Shown: piece after piece, positions 9,120 to 17,300 of the stretch
Layout of the letters: each line of letters starts with the position of its first letter
Position numbering within the stretch: the first letter of the stretch is position 1
DNA from: JAEUIE01 sp046350055
Lineage (GTDB): Bacteria > Planctomycetota > Planctomycetia > Gemmatales > HRBIN36
DNA: 64,000 bases
Direction of reading: 5' to 3'
NCBI GenBank assembly: GCA_046350055.1
Contig: JAXMBC010000001.1
Span: forward strand, 930,001 to 994,000
Notes under the pieces: generated by a model
The model's database searches: none
Seen by the model: the letters and a program-made list of their open reading frames with translations, nothing else
What the model was told of the DNA's origin: nothing
Position numbers and translations under genes: made by a program

Positions 9120-9391
9120 TGGCTAGCTGCTGATGGTAATGAACAGTCAGTGATAGTGCTAAGAGCAGAGCGTAATCTGATGAGGCTACGCGAACTGGGC
9201 CATCTATGCAAAATGGCTGAGCGAGCAAACTCACCTAGTCAAGATGTTTCACCTTGTTTATAGTCGTAGCGGAAGATTAGCATAGGGGCGAAGCATCCAG
9301 CAGGCTGGGGCTCCCTCGTTCTGCCTTTCGCCAAGGAATGGCGAGCAGGTACATCCGTCGAAACGTCGGCTTCATGGAAGGAAGTGGCGAG

Positions 9392-10312
9392 ATGGTTACT
9401 TCAAACAGAGTTGGTCGCCAGTTCAGTCGATGGTCAAGCTTCATCGGACTCACCGTGATGATGTGCTGTCCGGGACTGCTCCTGGCACAGACTACTATCT
9501 TCAGTACTGGCTTTGAATCACCCTATACCCTTGGCAATCTGAGTGGTCAGCAGACGTGGACTGCTCTGCCTGCCCAGGGATCCGGCACAGTCAGTGGTGC
9601 AACTGTTTTCGCTGGTACTCAAGCCGTTCGAATCAACGGGCCTACCCTATCAGTGAATGGGTTTGGTCTATCGGGCACCTCGTACTGGGTAAAAACGTTA
9701 GCACCCAATCTGGCAGCATCCTTCAAGCCTGTCCAGGCCGGGCAACCCATCGTCATTGTTGACTGGAGACAGTTCATTACGGGCAACACGAATGATACCA
9801 CCAATATGCCCAATAACGGCATTCACATCGAAGGGTATCGGGCAGATGGTCAGACACAGATCACTACCCAGGTGGTGGCTGACTTCACTGACAGTGTTGG
9901 CGTCTTTGACGGAGCGTCCTACACAATGGGTCCAGTGATTCCTGGCTTGCGCAATACCTGGGTCAATATCACTGCCAGGTTGGATTACAACACGCAATTG
10001 CTGGATGTCCTGGTCAATGGGAATCCCTATTTATCGGAGCTTCCCTTTGCCAACTATAATCCAGCCCTGGCACCGGCACTTTCCGTGGGGCTGGCAGAGA
10101 GCGATCTGATTGCCACCAACGGTGCACTCTTCGGCTTAGGTCAGGCGAACAATCTGGTCTTCTTTGACAACTTATCTTTGACGGCTGTCTCCGTGCCCGA
10201 ACCCACCACCATTGCCCTGGCACTGGCTGGTGCAGGTGGGATGGGGTATTGGGCCTGGCGACGACGTCGCGCCTGGAAGCGTGATGCTGAGCAACTGGTG
10301 GAACAAGAGTAA
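9392..10312 (+). CDS. PEP-CTERM sorting domain protein
   Basis: This is a 306-residue exported protein. The start at 9392 has a Shine-Dalgarno-like GGAAG seven bases upstream and gives a standard signal peptide ending LLLAQ; the ATG at 9338 has none in range. The body is beta-rich (FSTGFESPYTLGNLSGQQTW at the start), like a LamG/jelly-roll-type carbohydrate-binding or structural domain. The C-terminus is a complete PEP-CTERM signal: VSVPEPTTIALALAGAGG, a hydrophobic helix, then WRRRRAWKR. Exosortase cuts such signals; no exosortase gene is in the window. It converges with another PEP-CTERM gene and shares a hairpin terminator with it. Confidence 0.85.
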   Translation: MVTSNRVGRQFSRWSSFIGLTVMMCCPGLLLAQTTIFSTGFESPYTLGNLSGQQTWTALPAQGSGTVSGATVFAGTQAVRINGPTLSVNGFGLSGTSYWVKTLAPNLAASFKPVQAGQPIVIVDWRQFITGNTNDTTNMPNNGIHIEGYRADGQTQITTQVVADFTDSVGVFDGASYTMGPVIPGLRNTWVNITARLDYNTQLLDVLVNGNPYLSELPFANYNPALAPALSVGLAESDLIATNGALFGLGQANNLVFFDNLSLTAVSVPEPTTIALALAGAGGMGYWAWRRRRAWKRDAEQLVEQE

Positions 10313-10336
10313 ACCAAGAACTGCACAACTTCCTGC

Positions 10337-10364
10337 AACGCCGAGCCGTCTAAAGCTCGGCGTT
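10337..10364. terminator. Bidirectional terminator between two convergent PEP-CTERM genes
   Basis: A 10-bp perfect stem (AACGCCGAGC and GCTCGGCGTT, 10337-10346 and 10355-10364) has an 8-base loop. It includes the final codons and stop of the minus-strand gene. A short T-rich tail follows on the plus strand (GTTCATTTT). Confidence 0.6.
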
Positions 10365-11723
10365 GTTCATTTTCTGCAGGCGATTCAGCCGCTGGCGTCG
10401 ATAGAGCCAGGCTGCCCCGAGACCGGTCGTGACCATCGCGACGGTAGCGGGTTCGGGTACTGCCGTGATCCGCATGAAGTAGACATCCTGTCCGCCGTTG
10501 AAGGTAGCCGAGAAGACCAGGTTGGCCCCCAGGTCATCGGAGGTCATGTCGTAGTAATCGCCGATCTTGTCCTGCGACGGGTAGCCTAGCGTGTGGTTGA
10601 ACGAAGGCGTGACGGTCAGGTGACCCAGCCAGGTGACGCCTGCATCAAACGACCAGGCATATTTCATGACGGAAAAGTTGTTGCTGGCATCAATGCCGGT
10701 ATCGTTCCAGATAGCGTCGATGCGGCCATTGGGAGCAACCGACATGGTGCCAAACCACTGGTACGAGTTCTCCCCGACCGGGTTGTTGTTGACGCGCAGC
10801 GGACTGCTCCAGGAAGCTCCGCCATCGGTGCTGCGGATGAACATGACATCGAGAGGATCAGAACCAGCCGGATTGACCGATCCGAGCACATAGATGTTGC
10901 CATTGCTGGCGGTGGCAACGCTGACCTGCCCCAGCAACCCGGCCGGATTCACTGCCGTGGTGCCGGTGGCGGTGACGCCTCCCAGATTGATTGACGTGGT
11001 TGTGAAAGTGGGTGTTTGTGCGGCTTGTTGAGCGTTGGTCGAAAAGGAGAAGAGATGCCCGGTTTGCCCCAGGTTGGAGCCAGCGGCATAGAGATTGCCA
11101 TTCGCACCAACCGCCAGGGTGCCCCACTTCATGAAAGGTGACGGCCCGGTGACGGGGTTCTCATACGAAGCACCGCCGTTGGTGGAGCGGGTGAAGCTGG
11201 TGTTGGCCACCGAACTGAACTGCACGTTCCAGTGCTGATAAATGTTGCCTCGTCCGGGGCCATTGGTGGTATCGATAGCAATCCATTGCTTATCGCCACC
11301 GAAGGCGGGGACAGGCGAGCCCCAGGTGGCCCCGCCATTGGTCGATTTGAAGACTTCCGCGCTGGTGGTGGAACTCAGGCTGGAATAGTAGAAGTTGCCA
11401 TCCGCATCGGCCCGGAGGACGGGATCGCTGCGAAAGTTGCCGGGCGTCAGCACACTGGGGGTCCAGGTCTGTCCACCATTGGTGGTATAGGCGACGCCGG
11501 CCTGGCGGAAGTTGTTGGTGATGGTGTCAAACTGCCGCCACCCCACAGCCATCCGCAGTGGATTGGTGGGATCGACAGCCAGCGATGGTTCATTCCCGGC
11601 ATCACCGAGAATGTCCTGACCCAGCGCATTGGTATTCACCTGCACGATGCTGAACTGCCCCGAAACGGGTGACAGTCCGAGCAGAAGGATCAACAGTGTC
11701 AGGCACCTGGGTTGCATTTTCAT
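10350..11723 (-). CDS. PEP-CTERM protein with BNR/sialidase-like beta propeller
   Basis: This is a 457-residue exported protein. It starts with a signal peptide (LTLLILLLGLSPVSGQ). The body has repeated Asp-box-like turns: YTTNGGQTWTPSV, KSTNGGATWGSPV, RSTNGGASYENPV and RSTDGGASWSSPL, each near SxDGGxxW, the mark of BNR repeats of six-bladed sialidase-type propellers. No full set of sialidase catalytic residues was recognised, so activity is not claimed. The C-terminus is a PEP-CTERM signal (AVPEPATVAMVTTGLGAAW then YRRQRLNR). It presumably ends up in the outer envelope or matrix after exosortase processing. Convergent with the PEP-CTERM gene at 9392. Confidence 0.88.
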   Translation of the reverse strand: MKMQPRCLTLLILLLGLSPVSGQFSIVQVNTNALGQDILGDAGNEPSLAVDPTNPLRMAVGWRQFDTITNNFRQAGVAYTTNGGQTWTPSVLTPGNFRSDPVLRADADGNFYYSSLSSTTSAEVFKSTNGGATWGSPVPAFGGDKQWIAIDTTNGPGRGNIYQHWNVQFSSVANTSFTRSTNGGASYENPVTGPSPFMKWGTLAVGANGNLYAAGSNLGQTGHLFSFSTNAQQAAQTPTFTTTSINLGGVTATGTTAVNPAGLLGQVSVATASNGNIYVLGSVNPAGSDPLDVMFIRSTDGGASWSSPLRVNNNPVGENSYQWFGTMSVAPNGRIDAIWNDTGIDASNNFSVMKYAWSFDAGVTWLGHLTVTPSFNHTLGYPSQDKIGDYYDMTSDDLGANLVFSATFNGGQDVYFMRITAVPEPATVAMVTTGLGAAWLYRRQRLNRLQKMNNAEL

Positions 11724-12422
11724 GGGTGGGCTTCACATGGGACAGGTCTGGATGGTGCCTACTGTAAAGCCAGCTTGCCCAACATGCAACTATTCAATGG
11801 GGGCTTGTCTGAAGCCGATGATGACTTTCTGTGTTTTTCCTGTCACATCCAGTCAGCTGGCCGGTATCAGGTGTGTCCACCCGACAGCACACTCAAACCG
11901 GAGATTGCCATGAAACTCGTCAACGAACTTCTCGCCCAGGGCCTACCCCACGATGCTATCCGCAAGGTAGTCAGTCCCCAGGATGTCAGCCCGGAGAAGC
12001 TGGAAAAATACCTGGCCAACATCGCAGATGCACCGCTGGTCAAGACGCACCGCCTGGGTATCCTGGGCTTTCAACTCTACCTGCTTGCCCTCAATACCCT
12101 GGCCGTAGGCAGCCTGGCCTGGTTAGGGTATTCGCAAGGTCAGCCCTTCTTCTTCGGCCTGGCTGGCGTCGGCGTGCTGATTGCTTTCGCCTGCTGGTAT
12201 GGCATCAGCAGGAATATGGCGAGTGCCTATGTGGGCGTCTGCTGCCTGACCGCAACGGGCAGCATGCAGCTCCTTAAAGCCATCAAGGAAGACCCGACGA
12301 TGGTGGGCATCTGTCTCTTCCTGAATCTGCTGCTGATTGCCTATGCCGTTACCATGAAGTTCATGCTCTTCCCCCAGCAGAACTTCTTCAACACCAAGAA
12401 GCCAGTGCTCGTCAAAGCCTGA
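11712..12422 (+). CDS. Zinc-ribbon membrane protein, probable frameshift near its start
   Basis: The frame ending at 12422 encodes three or four membrane helices (LGILGFQLYLLALNTLAVGSLAW, FFFGLAGVGVLIAFACWYG, ASAYVGVCCLTATGS, VGICLFLNLLLIAYAV) after a soluble N-terminus. A well-placed internal ATG at 11910, with GGAG eight bases upstream, would give 170 residues. The sequence before it still looks coding: DDDFLCFSCH provides one CxxC, while the matching ACPTCNYSMG lies in the next frame from an ATG at 11737 or 11752. Adding one G in the GGGGG run near 11809-11813 would join them into a CPTC-CFSC zinc ribbon. The true gene is therefore probably 11737-12422 with a shift. Function unknown. Confidence 0.6.
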   Translation: MHFHGWASHGTGLDGAYCKASLPNMQLFNGGLSEADDDFLCFSCHIQSAGRYQVCPPDSTLKPEIAMKLVNELLAQGLPHDAIRKVVSPQDVSPEKLEKYLANIADAPLVKTHRLGILGFQLYLLALNTLAVGSLAWLGYSQGQPFFFGLAGVGVLIAFACWYGISRNMASAYVGVCCLTATGSMQLLKAIKEDPTMVGICLFLNLLLIAYAVTMKFMLFPQQNFFNTKKPVLVKA

Positions 12423-12429
12423 GTCGCTG

Positions 12430-13176
12430 TTACTCAGCCAGTAAACTTCGGCTGGCAGGAACATACAGTTCCAGCCTGCCAAAGGTGACGCCGTGATAGG
12501 CAAACTTCAACACAGCCTGCTCCTTCGGGACCCCGACGATGAATTGCAATCGTTGGGGTCCTTCGCATGCATACCCGTCGGGCAACTCATGGAGCGGCAG
12601 GAACTCCTTGCCGTACTGCAGCCGTAATTCATGCAGATCATATCCTTCGGCACAGTCTTCCTGCCTCGTTTCACCTTCCCTGCCACTCACCATTTGCACC
12701 AGCGACCGCTGGGAAGGGGTGCTATCGATGGGAATAAGCGACAGGGCAAACGGTTGCCAGCTCCGGCTGGCGGCCTGGTCGGTGGGAGAGTGTGGCACCA
12801 CGGTGACATCGATGGCGTGCCAGCCCAGCCCGGCATAGTCCGCAGCCTGTTCGGCACGCTGTTGCTCCGTGAGAATCGGATTCTCCAGTGCATAGGCCAG
12901 TTGCCTGGGAAGAGGGGATGGCTCAATCGCATGCAGAATGATCTGGGCATTGTCCAGCAGTTGAGGATTGGCCAATTGCTTCACCTCTTCCTCGGCACGT
13001 CGGAGGAAACCGACGAAGAGGAACTTGGCGATCCAGGCCAGCACACGGAACTGTGTCACGAAGAGGAGGAAACTGGCCAGCAGCGCCTGCCACCAGGTGA
13101 GATGCTGAAACGACAGCACCGTGAGGATGATCTGCACCAGGAACGCTGCCAGCACGCAATACAAGAACTTCTTCAT
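12430..13176 (-). CDS. Hypothetical membrane protein
   Basis: This is 248 residues from the ATG at 13176 (MKKFLYCVLAAFLVQIILTV); the longer frame to 13239 adds 21 residues without character. Two N-terminal membrane helices (about 3-25 and 30-50) are followed by a basic/amphipathic FVGFLRRAEEEVKQLANP and a roughly 180-residue soluble domain with beta strands such as WHAIDVTVVPHSP, QPFALSLIPID, LRLQYGKEFLPLHELPDG and LQFIVGVPKEQAVLKFAYHG. No catalytic motif is seen and I do not recognise the family. It converges with the zinc-ribbon membrane gene, only 7 bases apart. Confidence 0.65.
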   Translation of the reverse strand: MKKFLYCVLAAFLVQIILTVLSFQHLTWWQALLASFLLFVTQFRVLAWIAKFLFVGFLRRAEEEVKQLANPQLLDNAQIILHAIEPSPLPRQLAYALENPILTEQQRAEQAADYAGLGWHAIDVTVVPHSPTDQAASRSWQPFALSLIPIDSTPSQRSLVQMVSGREGETRQEDCAEGYDLHELRLQYGKEFLPLHELPDGYACEGPQRLQFIVGVPKEQAVLKFAYHGVTFGRLELYVPASRSLLAE

Positions 13177-13285
13177 GCAGTCATGATACGCGTGACCAGC
13201 TTGCAGTTCATTTGCTATCTCCGTGTCACAGCCTGCCATTTCAGTTGTAAGGGAGAGTGCACACCTCTCTCACAAGGTTCTACTC

Positions 13286-14308
13286 ATGCGTCATTCCTGC
13301 TGCCTCGCGATCCTGCTGCTGTTCGGCTCCATCACTATGACTTACGCTCAACCGGGCGAATCACGACTGATGGACAAGCTCACCGCATCCACCGTACTGG
13401 TGCATAGCACACGTGCCGATGGCACCACCTGCATGGGCACCGGGTGGGTCCTGCATGCCGGGAACCGCCTGCTGGTGACGGCGGCCCATGTGGTGGAAAG
13501 GGCAGAGCGTCTGCAAATCCTCTTCCCACGTCGAACCACCCATGGCTGGGTGCGGAATCCCGAGGCACTGCAAGCGAAGGCGACCCCGGTCGCGGCTGAA
13601 GTGGCCAGCATGGTTCGTTCACTTGATCTGGCAATACTGCGAGTCGCGGAGATACCCGACGGTGCGAGTGCCCTGCCTCTGGCCGAGAAGCTTCCCCGAC
13701 CAGGAGACAAGCTGTTTACCGTTGGACATCCCGTGAAGACCGGGCAGGTGTTCCGCTTTGATCAGGGAACCGTGGAGTTCACAGGATTTGCTGCGGTTGA
13801 TGTACCAGTGGATGGTCAACCCGCAGTGCAGGTGCGAGGCGAGGTCATCTGCTTCCGCTCGCCCTCGGTGGACAAAGGCTCCAGTGGTGGTGCGGTAGTA
13901 AATGCCCAGGGCAACGTGGTGGGGTGGGTGGTGATGGGCTCCGGGCTGATTGATCGCCGGGAAGTAAACAATGTCGTGGTGTCCTTCCGCGAGTTGCAAC
14001 GGGTTCTTGAGCAGGGGCAATCTCGGGACCTCGGCAAACCCTACACGCTGGCCGGACGCTGGATCGGAGTGATGCCAAATGCTCGTGCCGAGATCGGCAT
14101 CGAATTCACCAAAGATGGCCTTTGCTCATTTATCATTCCCGGTGGTGGCAAGATTGCAGGAAGGTATCAGCTCCAGGGCAACAACCTGCTGATCAAGACT
14201 CCGGGTAAGACAGAGACGATCCCCGTGGAATGGACAGCCAGCCGTCAACTCCGGCTGCGCAGCGAAGGCTTCACCGCTGATTGCCGCAAGTATGACGCTG
14301 CGTGGTAA
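13286..14308 (+). CDS. Secreted trypsin-like serine protease with C-terminal lipocalin-like domain
   Basis: This is 340 residues from ATG 13286, which gives a signal peptide (HSCCLAILLLFGSITMTYAQ). The chymotrypsin-fold triad is complete: His in LLVTAAHVVE, Asp in RSLDLAILRV and Ser in DKGSSGGAVVN. This is the DegP/HtrA-like arrangement but without an evident PDZ domain. Instead the last 80 residues start AGRWIGVMPNARAEIGIEF and look like the beta-barrel lipocalin-like module used by other secreted proteins here. It probably acts in the periplasm. It lies directly upstream of the large pseudo-caspase operon on the same strand, with a 79-base gap, so a link to that system is possible but unproven. 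Confidence 0.85.
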   Translation: MRHSCCLAILLLFGSITMTYAQPGESRLMDKLTASTVLVHSTRADGTTCMGTGWVLHAGNRLLVTAAHVVERAERLQILFPRRTTHGWVRNPEALQAKATPVAAEVASMVRSLDLAILRVAEIPDGASALPLAEKLPRPGDKLFTVGHPVKTGQVFRFDQGTVEFTGFAAVDVPVDGQPAVQVRGEVICFRSPSVDKGSSGGAVVNAQGNVVGWVVMGSGLIDRREVNNVVVSFRELQRVLEQGQSRDLGKPYTLAGRWIGVMPNARAEIGIEFTKDGLCSFIIPGGGKIAGRYQLQGNNLLIKTPGKTETIPVEWTASRQLRLRSEGFTADCRKYDAAW

Positions 14309-14387
14309 TAGAATAGCTGGCACCAGTGAATTGTTGCAGCGGATGAATAAAGCAGATAAAGTGTAGCTTCGTGGAAGGAAGCATATT

Positions 14388-17300
14388 ATGGGCAATCCCT
14401 CGGGGCCGAAGCGATCGTGGAAGAAGTCAGCTGACTCGGCAAAACCCGATGCTGCGGGCAAACGCTCGTGGCAGCATGGAAGCGACAAGGCAGCACCTGT
14501 CGTCAAGAAAGGCTCGTACCGGTTCCTTGTCCGCGTGTTGGCGGTGATTCTGCTGGCCGGGGTCGCCGGCCTGATTGCCTGGGTCTTTTCGAATGTAGGC
14601 AGCACCAAACCTCTGACGCTTATCGTCGTGTCCCATCACGATGCCACCAGTCTGAATACCCCTGCAAACTTTTACAACGCCCAAGGTGCTGATGCTCTAA
14701 AGAAATGGGCACAGGATGTACCGCAGGAGCGGAAGCTCATCCTCCCCCCGGAGGCCCAATGGCAGAAAAAGGAACAGACCGCCAGGGACTGGCTCGACTG
14801 GCTCATCACTCAGGGCAAGGAGTCGGGCGAAATTGTGGTTTACCACTTCGGCATGCCCGGCCACGCTGACCCGGACGGTGGGCCCTACCTGCTGATGATT
14901 CCCGGCGATGCGACTCACCCGGAAATCAGTCATCGGCTCTATCTGAAAGACCTGTTCAGCAGACTGGGGGAACTCGACAAGAAGCAGAAGAAGGTGCTGC
15001 TCTTCGACTGCACCCAGGTGGATCACAGCCTGATCCACGGCATGGTGACAACCGATTTTGCCCGCGGCCTCAAGGGGCTGGAAAGCACTATTGCCGCTCT
15101 GAGCGAGTGTTACGTCATTGCAGCCAGCGATGAGAATCAACTCTCGTGGACCAGTCCCGAACTGGGAATGAGCATCTTCCATCATTATCTGCTGCAGGGT
15201 CTGCAGGGCCTGGCCAAATCGACCGGCAACCGACCGAAGATCAGCGTGAAAAACATCAGTCAGTATCTGAGCACCGAAGTGGAGAAGTGGTCGCAGGCAA
15301 ACCGCTCTGCGGTGCAGAAGCCGATGTTCCTGCCAGCAGCAAAGCTGGACAAAGCAGATGAAGTAGACATGGCCCGTGTTCCCAAAGTGATACCCAAGGA
15401 AGGAGAAGCCCAGCAGCGTGATCAACTCGTCGAGATCAGGCAGGACTGGGAGAAGTACTATCAACTGGCACAGCTCACACCGGGGCCGGATGTTGTAGCC
15501 CCCTATCTCTGGAAGAGCTATACGACGCTGCTGCTGCGGCTGGAGAATATGCTCTTTGGTGGTGCCGAGACGAGTGACGTGCAGAAAGTCAGGCGCAGGC
15601 TGGATTCGCTGGCGACAACGATCGGCGAACTGAGTCGCTCGCCTTCGTGGTCGAACAGCATTCTGCTGCAGGACATTTACAGCCCGGATGCCAAAACACG
15701 CGAGAAGGACACCACGCTGGCCAGTGCCAGCCAGTTGTTCAGTGCATTCTGGAAGGCGGAAGGCCCGGCCGCCCTGCCCGCGGACGTGCAGAACTGGAAA
15801 AAGCTGGTTGCCAATACCAAGGAGAATCCCGGGCTGCGGAAACAGCTGCTGTTGCACGGTTGGCGCTGGGTGATGGAGAAGATGGCTGCAGAACCGGACG
15901 TGGTGGCAGCGGAACGGGTGTTATCCCTGATTGAAGAGGAACTGCGTACCAGCCATCGCCCTGCCGATGTGCACTTCCTTCGCATGCTTGTCCGTGACAC
16001 GCAGGAACAGCCCTGGGCTGAGGTGCGCACGAAGAAGGAACTCCTGCGCACCGCGATGCAGTTGCGTGCCCGCGCTGAGCGGATCGCCTGGCTGGGGAAT
16101 GAATCGATTGCCTCCGGCATCGCTTCCCATTGGGTGCAGGTGAGCCGGTGGATCATGCCGGTACTCAAAAATGCCGACGAGCTTCGCCGGTCGGGGGAAG
16201 ACCTGCTGTTCGATGCCCATGCCAGCCAGTGGGAGAAGGCAGCCGGGTTGTTCGCCCAGGCTGATCAACAGTATGCCGAGGCGACCAGCAAGGCGCAGAC
16301 CTACGTCTCTGCCTGCCAGTTGCGCGATCAGGCCTGTTATCAGTTGCCCTACTACGGAGAATGGGTTTCCTCCACTCCGGGACCGCTGCTGGAGCAGGTC
16401 ATCCAGGCCTGGGGGCAGACCCATATCCTGGCACGGATGCTGCAAACCGACCAGCCACCGGACAAGAACATCGTGCAGGGCCAGACTGCCACCCTGCGCA
16501 AGATCATGACCGAACTGCAGGGGCAGGTGCAGAAGCAGGTACGTGAAGAGGTTCGCTCCGCTACCGTTTCGACTGCCCGGGCATTTCACGACCTCACACG
16601 ACTCGTCAGCATGCCACTGTTTCTGGAGTGCTATGAAGGCCCTAACCTGGCGGAGCGCGCGAAGGCAGCACGGGAAGATCGCGGCATCCTCTTGCGGAAG
16701 TTGAAGGACGCTTCGTACCGGCTCTTCACCCAGTCGCAGCAGGCGTCGCGGATTGCAGACAGTCTGCCACTCTATCGGCCAGATGACTATGCGGATGCCC
16801 GGCTACGGCTGAGCCACGCCCGGCTCGGGGATGAGGTGATTCCCCTCATCCGTGAGGCCAATGTGACGCCGGTGGTGCTGAACTGGAGCGTGGATCGACG
16901 AACAGCCCCTCAGGAACAGGTCGCGAATCTGCTGCAAGTCAGCAATAAGCTCGGCATCTACTGGTCCGTCCTGCCTGCGGCGATGCAACAGTGCGTTGCT
17001 GCCAAGAAAGCCATCGAATTGCTGCAGGCGACGGGCACCGTTGAATCCCTGCCCGAAGCTGAACGCTGGCTCGGCCTGGCATCCAACCTGCATCGGCTGC
17101 TGGACCCCGGCGTCGCAGAGCCGGTGAACAAGCACAACCAGTTGGCAGCCATACCGATGGAACGCTGGTTCCAGACGCATCGGTTCCTGCTGGCCCAGGC
17201 AGTGCGGTCACTGGAGGAGAACTGGGCAGACCTGAAAGCCACCGATGCCGATTACAGCAACACGGTGGCGAAGCTTCATTTCGACGCTGCCCAGGAACTG

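Noticed and set aside
9120..9391. Possible riboswitch or small RNA before the first PEP-CTERM gene
   Set aside because: Some short complementary segments are present but nothing matching a known riboswitch or tRNA fold could be drawn by eye.
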